Source of the DNA: Candidatus Moraniibacteriota bacterium
Lineage (GTDB): Bacteria; Patescibacteriota; Minisyncoccia; Moranbacterales; UBA2206
Direction: 5' to 3'
Assembly (NCBI GenBank): GCA_030679985.1
Contig: JAUXSI010000027.1
Location: 1 to 41,430, forward strand
Length of the DNA stretch: 41,430 nucleotides
Below the pieces are notes generated by a model. The model ran no database searches. It saw only the letters and a program-made list of their open reading frames with translations, and was not told the origin of the DNA. Position 1 is the first letter of the stretch; each line of letters starts with the position of its first letter. The translations under genes and the position numbers were made by a program. Below, in pieces: positions 24,222-31,721 of the stretch.

Positions 24222-25184
24222 TTAATACTCGATCGGATGGAAATTCTTGGCGAATTTCGCAGCTCCGACAAAATCGAATTTGGCTGCGGTGCAGACACTG
24301 AAAGAAAATCCCCGTTTGTCTCCGCGTGATCGCAATGTTTGTTGGTAGGGAAGCGTATCACACCACTCGGATATTCCACCCCCGAATATCAATGATTGCG
24401 TAGTCGCGGGGATTACCGTGGCGGTCGTGTATTTGCAAGCGGCATCCGTGATTATTTTCCCCGAGAATCCTCCTTTGGTTTTTTCCCCGAGCGGGGATTT
24501 TTTATAAGGTGATATCCCAAGTTTTATGGCTATGTCAAACGGAATAGTATTTATGGCGTGAATGATGTCCACACCAGCTTTTTCGAGTTGTGCGTAGAAT
24601 TCTCCTTGATAGACTATGCTGCCTTTGACTATTAGAACCAGATCAGGGTAATTCTGCTTGAGTGCTATACATAGGTCCAGGATGTTGGTTTGATTGCTGT
24701 TTATATCTTCTCCTGAATTTGGGCATGATGGATTTGATTCCAATGCCCAGAAGTGCTTTCCCAGAATTTTTTTGTAAATGTGCATGGCCTCAAGCGTTTC
24801 TTTGAGGCCGATCTCATAACTTCTGGAAAAATCAGTGAAGAAACTCGGGATTACATGGAATCCGAGCATCAAAGCGGTTCGGATCATGATTGCGCAAATG
24901 AAAACCCCAGGATTGGTCAGGCCAAAAGAATTTAGGATGCTCTGCTTGCTTTGTATCCGATGCACGAATTTCCACGTCATCGGATTCCACCATATGAAAT
25001 TTCCATGGCGCCGGTGACGAGTAGCTGATTTGGCGATGACAGTTATGTTATGCCACCAGACCATAAACAGGAAATACCAGAAGGCAGGAAAGAAAAAATA
25101 GGGAAACATCCCAAATCCTCCATGTCCTAAGATAGTCGAAATGATTATATGGGAGATAGCGCCTCTCTTTGTTTGTATCATCAT
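24222..25184 (-). CDS. pyrD: Dihydroorotate dehydrogenase-like protein with hydrophobic N-terminal segment
   Basis: Dihydroorotate dehydrogenase oxidises dihydroorotate to orotate using FMN. Family features seen are ITVIAKSAT, NSFGLTNPGV (near residue 88), ESNPSCPNSGEDI (the N-x-SCPN loop), LIVKGSI with the FMN Lys, HAINTIPFD, and GGFSGKII. The 320-residue length is normal. The odd part is residues about 20-45 (FGMFPYFFFPAFWYFLFMVWW), an aromatic hydrophobic stretch where class 1 enzymes have a short loop; it could be a membrane anchor. The late FMN-phosphate loop is also divergent (FGGGISEW). The start has AAAGGAG close upstream. It is the second gene of a pyrC-pyrD operon. The cofactor partner is not visible. 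Confidence 0.85.
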   Translation of the reverse strand: MMIQTKRGAISHIIISTILGHGGFGMFPYFFFPAFWYFLFMVWWHNITVIAKSATRHRRHGNFIWWNPMTWKFVHRIQSKQSILNSFGLTNPGVFICAIMIRTALMLGFHVIPSFFTDFSRSYEIGLKETLEAMHIYKKILGKHFWALESNPSCPNSGEDINSNQTNILDLCIALKQNYPDLVLIVKGSIVYQGEFYAQLEKAGVDIIHAINTIPFDIAIKLGISPYKKSPLGEKTKGGFSGKIITDAACKYTTATVIPATTQSLIFGGGISEWCDTLPYQQTLRSRGDKRGFSFSVCTAAKFDFVGAAKFAKNFHPIEY

Positions 25185-25198
25185 ATGCTCCTTTTGGA

Positions 25199-26293
25199 TT
25201 ATGCCTCAATCGCGGCAGGGAAAAGTAACCTCGAACCATTCCAGGGATTGGTAACAATCCCGTTGTTATAGGCCAGATCGTCGATCTTATCGATGAGCCG
25301 GTAGCGGTTGAATTTTTTAGAGATCCGGATACCTAAGAATCGGCTGGCGTTCCAGGACAACAACTCAACCACCCTGTGGTTGGAAATCTTATATTTTTTT
25401 GCCAGGGTGCAGATGACCGGCACCATTTCCTGGTTGGAGGGCAATCCGCCGAGCTTGCCTTGGATTTTTTCCTGCGTTGGGTGCGGCGCGTTATCAGATC
25501 CGATAATGATCCATGGGTTATCAGTCGGCAGAAGGCTGACAAGGAACTCCCGGTGTTCGCCTCCTCTGAGTGAATTGAAACATTTATAGAACACCGGATC
25601 TAAATCCGGGTTCCAGTTGGTGCCTTCGGAATCAAACCACAGATAATGCGGGCAGAGCTCGATGGTGATCGGAAGCCCCTTCTTCTGGGCTTTCAGGATC
25701 AACTCGGCGCTTTCCCGGCAGGAAATGTGACAGGCGACGACTTTGGCGCCAGGTACTTGCGAGGCCAGAGAAATCATATCCTCGACGTCGGCCACTTCGG
25801 CGTTGATCGTGTGTCCTTCCCGGGCGATGATTCCCGGGTTGTCGCAATGCCGGGCATAAATTTTTCTGTGCTGTCTGACCAAATGCAATCCGGCCAGGCG
25901 GGTCCTTGGGTCAAAAACTCCGATAGTCCCCGTCGTCACGGTCGTTCCATCCGCGCTCAGCGGATAATCTTTGAGGCCGAGGACTTCGCGGAATTTGAGT
26001 GCCGCTTCACACTCGACTAGGTTTCGGTCAGTAAGACCGAAGTGTCCGTACTGCTGATTTTTGAGACATAATTTCTTACGGGCATTCCCGAGTAGCCGTA
26101 ACTGATGCTGTAATATCATGAGATTGGTGATAGCCGGTAACGTATTAGGCATGAAAACTGAAATGGAAATCAAGGCCTCCAATGCTTCCGATAGCGTTTG
26201 TCGGATAGTTGTCTTGTATGCTTGTTTTAGGTCGCGCCCATGGCAATGGGTGTCGATGATCGTTTCGGGCAAACAAATGGTGTTTTTCTGCAT
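25199..26293 (-). CDS. pyrC: Dihydroorotase
   Basis: Dihydroorotase closes carbamoyl-aspartate to dihydroorotate in pyrimidine synthesis. Metal-binding features of the amidohydrolase fold are present: IDTHCHGRD near residue 13-21 (HxH), FMPNT, a Lys in GLKDYP that would be the carboxylated bridge, ARHCDN, ACHISCRESAELI, and GSDNAPHPTQEK with the catalytic Asp. The 364-residue length suits the E. coli-type enzyme. The start is set by AGAGGTG just upstream of ATG. It is followed 14 bases later by pyrD, and together they catalyse consecutive steps. Carbamoyl-phosphate synthase, pyrB, pyrE and pyrF are not in this window. Confidence 0.92.
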   Translation of the reverse strand: MQKNTICLPETIIDTHCHGRDLKQAYKTTIRQTLSEALEALISISVFMPNTLPAITNLMILQHQLRLLGNARKKLCLKNQQYGHFGLTDRNLVECEAALKFREVLGLKDYPLSADGTTVTTGTIGVFDPRTRLAGLHLVRQHRKIYARHCDNPGIIAREGHTINAEVADVEDMISLASQVPGAKVVACHISCRESAELILKAQKKGLPITIELCPHYLWFDSEGTNWNPDLDPVFYKCFNSLRGGEHREFLVSLLPTDNPWIIIGSDNAPHPTQEKIQGKLGGLPSNQEMVPVICTLAKKYKISNHRVVELLSWNASRFLGIRISKKFNRYRLIDKIDDLAYNNGIVTNPWNGSRLLFPAAIEA

Positions 26294-26360
26294 AATGCAC
26301 CTCTCAATGGTTTGTGGATTTATCTGATAAACGGCATATTTTGTTGTTAAGGTTGCCTTA

Positions 26361-26390
26361 GTTGTAGCAATTTCGGCCGGCTATTGTCAA
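26361..26390 (-). promoter_or_regulatory. Promoter for pyrC-pyrD (minus strand)
   Basis: On the minus strand TTGACA (26390-26385) is followed after 18 bases by TACAAC (26366-26361). Transcription would start near 26354, giving a leader of about 60 bases before the pyrC ATG. Confidence 0.6.
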
Positions 26391-26404
26391 TCAACGGATG
26401 ATTT

Positions 26405-26433
26405 TTGCCACTGGGCGGATATTGGTGTAAAAT
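26405..26433 (+). promoter_or_regulatory. Promoter at rnhA, predicting a leaderless mRNA
   Basis: TTGCCA (26405-26410), a 17-base spacer and TAAAAT (26428-26433). The expected start of transcription is about 26440, which is the A of the rnhA ATG. No Shine-Dalgarno is present, consistent with leaderless translation. Confidence 0.65.
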
Positions 26434-26439
26434 AAGGCT

Positions 26440-26862
26440 ATGGATGAAAAAATCGTGATGTATACCGATGGAGGTTCAAGGGGTAATCCCGGACCGGCCG
26501 GCATCGGGGTCTATATCGAAACGCTGGATAAGAGATACGGCGAATGTATCGGGGAAAAAACCAACAACGAAGCGGAGTATGCCGCGTTGATTTTTGGTTT
26601 GAAAAAATTGAAACAGTTGACAGGTAGCAAGGCCAAACAATCGCACATAAGATGCTATTTGGACAGCGAGTTGGTCGTGAAACAATTGAACCACGAGTAT
26701 AAGCTGAAAGATGCCAGGATCCAAGATTTTTTCATTGAAATCTGGAATCTGATGCTGGATTTCAGCAAGGCGGAGTTCATCCATATCCCGCGCGAGAAAA
26801 ACAAGATCGCGGACGCCTTGGTGAATGAGGCGCTGGACGCGCAACAAAATAAATTATTTTAA
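26440..26862 (+). CDS. rnhA: Ribonuclease HI
   Basis: RNase HI cleaves the RNA strand of RNA-DNA hybrids. The 140-residue protein has the acidic active-site residues in their usual contexts: YTDGGSRGNPGPAG (Asp10), TNNEAEYAAL (Glu46), YLDSELVV (Asp75) and the final Asp in KNKIADALVNEA, preceded by HIPREKN. Length is typical. The start lies at the predicted transcription start, so the message may have no leader. It is followed after 8 bases by the membrane fusion protein gene of an exporter, so the promoter may drive the whole 26440-31235 block. Confidence 0.95.
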   Translation: MDEKIVMYTDGGSRGNPGPAGIGVYIETLDKRYGECIGEKTNNEAEYAALIFGLKKLKQLTGSKAKQSHIRCYLDSELVVKQLNHEYKLKDARIQDFFIEIWNLMLDFSKAEFIHIPREKNKIADALVNEALDAQQNKLF

Positions 26863-26870
26863 ACAAAACG

Positions 26871-27872
26871 ATGAAGAAAAAAATAATCTGGCTTATCGTG
26901 ATTGTCGCCGCAGTCTTCGGCGGCTATGAATATTTCGCCGGCAAAAAACCGGTCACGACCTATACTACTGAAAATGTGAAGCGCGGAAGTCTGGCGCAGA
27001 CGGTTTCCGAAACCGGCACGATAAATCCGGTGGATCAGCTCGACTTGTCATTCAAGGTCAGCGGGCGGGTCATCAATTTGACGGCGGACGTGGGTGATAC
27101 GGTGAAATCCGGCCAGCTTCTGGCCCAGGTGGATCTGGGGACGCTTGGCGCGGAATGGGCGGGCGCCCGGCAGGAACTGAAGGTCCAGAAAGAAACATTG
27201 GCAAGTATGAAAAAAAATCCCAGCCAGTCCAATTATTCGGATAAGGAGGCGCAAAGGGCCAGGATAAGATCGGCCGAAGCCAGTGTCGATTCGGTGTCGG
27301 CCCGCATCCGGGATACGAAAATGTTTTCTCCGGCGGACGCGACGGTTCTGAAACGCGGAGTAGATTTATATGAAACGACCGTAGCCAACAGTCCGAGTCC
27401 GGTTTTCACGATCGGCAATCCGGATGATCTGGTGATTGAAACCGAGGTGCCGGAATCGGATATCGTGAAAGTGAAATTAGGGCAAAAATCCGAAGTGACT
27501 TTCGATGCTTTGCCGTCCGACCAGATTTTCGAAGCCGAAGTGACGGAAATCGATCCGGCTTCGACCGTCATCCAGGACGTGGTGAGTTATCGCGTGAAAT
27601 TGAAACTGGCCGGCCAGGACGGGCGCATCAAGCCAGGAATGAGCGCCAGCATCGATATCATGACAGCCAAGAAGGACGGCGCACTGATCATCCCGATGCG
27701 GGCGGTGCATACTGAGGGCGCGCAAAAATACGTGGATGTGCTGATGGACGCGCAAAAAAACGTCACGGAACGCCGGAACATCACGACCGGGCTGGAGGGC
27801 GACGAGGGAATGGTCGAGGTGGCGACGGGAGACCTGCGGGAGGGCGAAGCGGTAATCACATTTGTGAAATGA
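26871..27872 (+). CDS. MacA/HlyD-like membrane fusion protein
   Basis: A periplasmic-adaptor-type subunit (HlyD/MacA family) of an ABC exporter. After an N-terminal membrane anchor (about residues 4-22) come a lipoyl-like half (LDLSFKVSGRVINLTADVGDTVKSGQLLAQVD), a short coiled-coil hairpin (about 95-145), the second lipoyl half (FSPADATVLKRGVDLYETTV), a beta-barrel domain (DDLVIETEVPESDIVKVKLGQ) and a membrane-proximal domain. At 333 residues it is on the short side, mainly through a small hairpin. In a monoderm CPR cell the protein would act on the outer face with the MacB-like permeases. Its stop overlaps the ATPase gene by four bases (ATGA). Confidence 0.9.
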   Translation: MKKKIIWLIVIVAAVFGGYEYFAGKKPVTTYTTENVKRGSLAQTVSETGTINPVDQLDLSFKVSGRVINLTADVGDTVKSGQLLAQVDLGTLGAEWAGARQELKVQKETLASMKKNPSQSNYSDKEAQRARIRSAEASVDSVSARIRDTKMFSPADATVLKRGVDLYETTVANSPSPVFTIGNPDDLVIETEVPESDIVKVKLGQKSEVTFDALPSDQIFEAEVTEIDPASTVIQDVVSYRVKLKLAGQDGRIKPGMSASIDIMTAKKDGALIIPMRAVHTEGAQKYVDVLMDAQKNVTERRNITTGLEGDEGMVEVATGDLREGEAVITFVK

Positions 27873-28600
27873 GTATGGACTTGATCCAAGCTATAAATTT
27901 AAACAAGACTTATGATAACGAAGGTGTCCTGACCCCGGCGGTAAAGGACGTGACTTTCAAGATAGACAAGGGCGAATTCGTGGCGATTATGGGGCCGAGC
28001 GGATCGGGCAAATCGACCTTGATGCAGATGCTGGGTTTTTTAGATCGTCCGACGAAAGGCGAGTATCTTTTTGACGGAAAAAATACGCAGGGCTTTTCCG
28101 ATGACGAACTGGCGCTTATCCGCAATGAAAAAGTCGGCTTCGTGTTCCAGGCCTTCAATCTCCTGCCTAGGACGTCGGTGATGGAAAACGTGGAATTGCC
28201 GCTTCTGTATGATTCCAAGCGCGAGAAAAAAGAGATGATCGGAAAAAAAGTCATAGCCGCACTCAAGGCGGTGAATATGGAACATCGCGCCACGTACCTA
28301 TCCAATCAATTATCCGGCGGAGAAAAACAGCGGGTAGCGGTCGCGCGGGCTTTGGTCAATAATCCGGAAGTCTTGTTCGCGGATGAGCCGACGGGGAATC
28401 TGGATTCCAAATCCGGCATCCAAGTTATGAAAATCCTCCAAAAGCTTAATGACGACGGACACACGATCATTCTCGTCACCCACGAAACTTTCACAGCCGA
28501 GCATGCCAAGCGGATCATTATGATGAAAGACGGCGACATCACGCACGACTTCCCGGTCCAAAACCGCCGGATCGCCCGCGACGGGGAAATATTGAAATAA
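27869..28600 (+). CDS. ABC transporter ATPase, MacB/LolD type
   Basis: The ATP-hydrolysing subunit of a MacAB-like exporter. The 243-residue protein has Walker A GPSGSGKST, the Q-loop in FVFQAFNLLPRTSVMENVELPL (characteristic of the MacB/LolD/FtsE group), signature LSGGEKQRVAVARAL, Walker B VLFADEPTGNLDS and switch His in ILVTHE. Length is usual for a stand-alone ATPase. It is translationally coupled to the membrane fusion protein (ATGA overlap) and precedes the two permeases. The substrate is unknown; MacAB relatives export peptides, lipoproteins or antibiotics. Confidence 0.95.
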   Translation: MSMDLIQAINLNKTYDNEGVLTPAVKDVTFKIDKGEFVAIMGPSGSGKSTLMQMLGFLDRPTKGEYLFDGKNTQGFSDDELALIRNEKVGFVFQAFNLLPRTSVMENVELPLLYDSKREKKEMIGKKVIAALKAVNMEHRATYLSNQLSGGEKQRVAVARALVNNPEVLFADEPTGNLDSKSGIQVMKILQKLNDDGHTIILVTHETFTAEHAKRIIMMKDGDITHDFPVQNRRIARDGEILK

Positions 28601-28609
28601 GGGAATAAT

Positions 28610-28630
28610 TTATTTTCTTCGAGAAAATAA
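28610..28630 (+). other. Hairpin immediately before permease 1
   Basis: TTATTTTCT (28610-28618), loop TCG, AGAAAATAA (28622-28630): a perfect 9-bp stem ending one base before the ATG at 28632. It could limit ribosome entry at permease 1 or mark a processing site. Confidence 0.5.
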
Positions 28631-28631
28631 T

Positions 28632-29873
28632 ATGCGGCTTTTTGATCCGATTAAAATCTCATACAAAAACATCTTGGCGGCGAAATTCCGTTCGTTTTTG
28701 ACTGTTTTGGGAATTATCATCGGCGTGGCTTCGGTCATCATCGTGATGGCCATCGGCGCAAGCGCGCAAGCCTTGATTTTGGACCAAGTGACCGATATCG
28801 GCTCCAATCTGGTCGGCGTTTTGCCGGGCGGTTCGGAGGAGAAAGGTCCGCCGGCGGCCCTGCTCGGAGCGATTATCACGACGCTCAAATATGACGATTT
28901 GCAAGCGCTCCTTTCCAAGGGTAACGCGCCGGACGTGACGAACGGTTCGGGCTATGTGACCGGCGTGGCGACGGCCAAGCATCAAGACAATAGCTTTTCC
29001 GTCACTTATCAGGGCGTAAGCTCCGACCTGCCGGCAGTGGAAAACGTCAAAGTGGCGGAGGGCCGGTTTTTTATGCCGGAAGAAGAGACCAATCTGGCGC
29101 GCGTTGCCGTTTTAGGCGCGGATCGGGTGGCTGATTTTTTCCCGAATGTCGATCCGATCGGGAAAACGCTTACGATCAAAAACCTTAATTTCACCGTGGT
29201 CGGCGTCCTGGAGAAAAAAGGCGCTTCGGCTTTTTCCAATTCCGACCAGACTATTTTCGTGCCGCTGTTCACGGCGCAAAAACTGCTCCTAGGAATCGAT
29301 TATTTGAACTTTATCCGCGTCAAAACCGATGATCCGCAAAACGTCGCCCGGGCCGTGTCGGATATCAAGACGACGCTCCGCCAAAGGCACGGCATCAAGG
29401 ATCCGGCAGACGATGATTTTACGGTGCGCGACACGGCACAGGCCCTTTCCACCCTGACGAGCGTGACTGATGTTTTGAAATATTTCCTGGCTTCCATCGC
29501 GGCGATTTCGCTGCTGGTGGGCGGCGTGGGCGTGATGAATATAATGCTGGTGGCGGTCAACCAGCGCATCCGCGAAATCGGCCTGCGAAAGGCGGTCGGC
29601 GCGCGCAACCGCCAAATCATCTGGCAGTTTTTGATCGAAGCGGTCTTCATCACGCTGGTCGGCGGGATTCTGGGAATCATAGCCGGCATACTCATCGCGT
29701 ACCTGGCGGCCGTCGTCATCCAGTATCTGGGAAACAACTGGCAATTCATCATCACCGGCCAGTCGATCGCCATCGCGACATCGGTCACCTTCGTCGTCGG
29801 GATCGTTTTCGGGATGTATCCCGCCCGCAAAGCTTCGCAGGTTTCGCCGATGGAAGCGTTGCGGTATGAATAA
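28632..29873 (+). CDS. MacB-like ABC permease 1
   Basis: A MacB/FtsX-type permease of 413 residues. It has an N-terminal transmembrane helix (about 20-42, FLTVLGIIIGVASVIIVMAIG), a large extracytoplasmic MacB_PCD domain (about 45-275), and three C-terminal helices in the FtsX domain with the conserved GGVGVMNIMLVAVNQRIREIGLRKAVGARNRQI motif and the YPARKASQVSPMEALRYE end. Unlike MacB itself, the ATPase is a separate gene (upstream). It starts 31 bases after the ATPase gene. A paralogue follows after a repeat-filled gap, so the transporter may be a heterodimer of the two permeases. Confidence 0.93.
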   Translation: MRLFDPIKISYKNILAAKFRSFLTVLGIIIGVASVIIVMAIGASAQALILDQVTDIGSNLVGVLPGGSEEKGPPAALLGAIITTLKYDDLQALLSKGNAPDVTNGSGYVTGVATAKHQDNSFSVTYQGVSSDLPAVENVKVAEGRFFMPEEETNLARVAVLGADRVADFFPNVDPIGKTLTIKNLNFTVVGVLEKKGASAFSNSDQTIFVPLFTAQKLLLGIDYLNFIRVKTDDPQNVARAVSDIKTTLRQRHGIKDPADDDFTVRDTAQALSTLTSVTDVLKYFLASIAAISLLVGGVGVMNIMLVAVNQRIREIGLRKAVGARNRQIIWQFLIEAVFITLVGGILGIIAGILIAYLAAVVIQYLGNNWQFIITGQSIAIATSVTFVVGIVFGMYPARKASQVSPMEALRYE

Positions 29874-29981
29874 GAATATAAAATTATAAAAATGATGGAT
29901 TTTAAGAAGTTTTTATTTTTGGAATTTAGGATTTTAAATCCGGTCGTGATCCGTAATTTTGAATTTGTAATTTAAGCGATT
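29874..29981. repeat. AT-rich repeat between the two permeases
   Basis: About 29900-29975 is built of the T/G-rich words (TTGGAATTTAGG, TTTTGAATTTGTAATTT) seen in the second half of 1-133. It is their complement that appears inside pheS and pheT. No gene is present. The repeat separates two paralogous permeases. Confidence 0.65.
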
Positions 29982-31235
29982 ATGCATGAGTTTTTCATTT
30001 CAATCAAACTAGCGCTCAAAAACCTCCGGGCCAACATCGGACGGACGGTTTTGACGCTGGTCGGAATCGTCATCGGCATCACTTCGGTGATCGTAATAAT
30101 GTCGAGCGGCCAGGGAGTGAAAAATTTCGTAGTGGGCCAAGTCAGCAGTTTCGGGAATGATACGATCCAGGTCGAAGTGAAAGTTCCGGCAACCGGAAAA
30201 ACTTCGGCGCAAAACGCCATCGGCCAGGCGCAAGGGATCCAGATTACGACCCTCAAAGAGAGCGATGCGGATGCGATCGCGAAACTTCCGAACGTAGCCG
30301 GCCTGTACACGGCCAATTATACGCAAGAAGTCGTCAGTTATCAGGATACGAAAAAGCGCACCTTGGTTTTTGGCGCCAGCGCGGGCGTTCCCGATATCGA
30401 TCCGGGAGTCAAGGTGGCGGAAGGCGGTTTTTTTACGGAAAGCGATGATCGCAGCCTGGCGCAGGTCGTGGTCATCGGTCCGGATATCGCGCAGATTTTT
30501 TTCGGGACGGATGGGGCTTTAGGCAAGGAAATAAAAATCCGCAACCGGAATTACAAAGTCATCGGGATATTGGAAAGGCGCGGGACCATCAGTATGGTCA
30601 ATTTCGATGAGCTGGTCTATTTGCCGGTGCGCACCTTGCAGAAAAAAATCCTCGGTATCGATTATTTGCGCAACATCTTCATCAAGGTCAGCGATCAAAA
30701 TCTGCTGGATGTGACGGTGGCGGATCTGAACGACACGATGCGGCGCGAACACAACATAACCGATCCGGACAAAGATGATTTTTCCGTGACTTCCCTCAAG
30801 GAGGCGCAGGAAATCGTGGCGACGGTTTTCAATACGATCAATATCCTGCTTTTGGCGCTGACCTCGATTTCTTTGGTGGTCGGAGGGGTGGGCATTATGA
30901 ACATAATGTATGTCGCGGTAGTGGAGCGGACTTTCGAAATTGGCCTGCGAAAGGCGGTCGGCGCCCGGCCGAGAGATATTTTGCGGCAGTTTTTGTGGGA
31001 AGCGATTTTCATCACGCTGGCCGGCGGAGCCGTCGGTATTTCCTTGGGATTCCTGCTGACCTTCCTGCTGTCGTATGTTTTTTCAACCCTCGGTTTCAAT
31101 CTGGACCTGGCGGTCAGCGCGCAGTCGATTTTGATCGCGGTCGGATTTTCCGCGACAGTCGGCATCATTTTCGGCTATTATCCCGCCCGCAAAGCCTCAC
31201 GCTTGTCCCCGATGGAGGCTTTGAGGCGGGAATAA
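29982..31235 (+). CDS. MacB-like ABC permease 2
   Basis: The second MacB/FtsX-type permease, 417 residues, with the same plan: N-terminal helix (about 20-42, VLTLVGIVIGITSVIVIMSSG), a MacB_PCD domain, and a C-terminal FtsX domain with SLVVGGVGIMNIMYVAVVERTFEIGLRKAVGARPRDI and the YPARKASRLSPMEALRRE end. The periplasmic domains of the two permeases share the layout but have clearly diverged (for example QTIFVPLFTAQ against ELVYLPVRTLQ), so the duplication is old. It follows permease 1 by 108 bases filled with repeat. It may form a heterodimer with permease 1 or be an alternative partner of the same ATPase. Confidence 0.93.
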   Translation: MHEFFISIKLALKNLRANIGRTVLTLVGIVIGITSVIVIMSSGQGVKNFVVGQVSSFGNDTIQVEVKVPATGKTSAQNAIGQAQGIQITTLKESDADAIAKLPNVAGLYTANYTQEVVSYQDTKKRTLVFGASAGVPDIDPGVKVAEGGFFTESDDRSLAQVVVIGPDIAQIFFGTDGALGKEIKIRNRNYKVIGILERRGTISMVNFDELVYLPVRTLQKKILGIDYLRNIFIKVSDQNLLDVTVADLNDTMRREHNITDPDKDDFSVTSLKEAQEIVATVFNTINILLLALTSISLVVGGVGIMNIMYVAVVERTFEIGLRKAVGARPRDILRQFLWEAIFITLAGGAVGISLGFLLTFLLSYVFSTLGFNLDLAVSAQSILIAVGFSATVGIIFGYYPARKASRLSPMEALRRE

Positions 31236-31263
31236 CCGGATTATTACGCAATATAAAGCAAAA

Positions 31264-31299
31264 AGCGCAAGTTGTCGCCTTTTGGCGTTTGTGCTAACC
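31264..31299. other. Hairpin after permease 2
   Basis: AGCGCAA (about 31265-31271) pairs with TTGTGCT (about 31290-31296) and CGCC with GGCG around TTTT inside it. No U-run follows. A possible promoter TTGTCG (31273-31278), 17 bases, TAACCT (31296-31301) with TG ahead overlaps it and could serve the 31336 gene. Confidence 0.35.
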
Positions 31300-31335
31300 T
31301 TAAGGGGCTAATTTCCTAACGTTTTGTTAAAAAAA

Positions 31336-31701
31336 ATGGATACAGAAAAATCTTCCAATATTGAGGAGGAGAAAATCAAAGAAGCGGAAACAGAACCGGC
31401 CGCAGTTCCGGCGGATCGGCAAGCGGAAGAGGAGCGTCACAGGAAAATGGACGGCTATATCGAATTCGGCCTGATTTTCATCCTGGGTATCCTGATCGGC
31501 ATCGCGGTCAAGACGGAGGCCAACAAGCGTATCACGATCGGTTTTGAAGACTATCAGATGAAATTGGCCAAGCAGGATTTTAATATCAACCAACTGCAGT
31601 TCGAAGTGACCAAGAGGGGCATGGAAGAGTCGGAGGCCGACCGGCAGGAGCCGGTTGAAACGGCAGGCGGGGACGCGGACGGAAACCAAACTGGTAATTA
31701 A
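31336..31701 (+). CDS. Small single-TM protein upstream of dsbA-like gene (unknown)
   Basis: A 121-residue protein with an acidic N-terminal region (about 1-35), one transmembrane segment (about 39-58, FGLIFILGILIGIAVKTE) and a charged, probably coiled-coil outer part ending in an acidic tail. No enzymatic motif is seen. I choose the ATG at 31336; a TTG at 31324 would add four residues. It is followed after 20 bases by the DsbA-like gene, with the same topology of short cytoplasmic tail and single helix, so the two may act together at the membrane. Function unknown. Confidence 0.65.
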   Translation: MDTEKSSNIEEEKIKEAETEPAAVPADRQAEEERHRKMDGYIEFGLIFILGILIGIAVKTEANKRITIGFEDYQMKLAKQDFNINQLQFEVTKRGMEESEADRQEPVETAGGDADGNQTGN

Positions 31702-31721
31702 CATATCTAACAATAAACAAT

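Noticed and set aside
25308-26327. Plus-strand reading frames opposite pyrC
   Set aside because: They are antisense to a well-supported dihydroorotase and show no family motifs.
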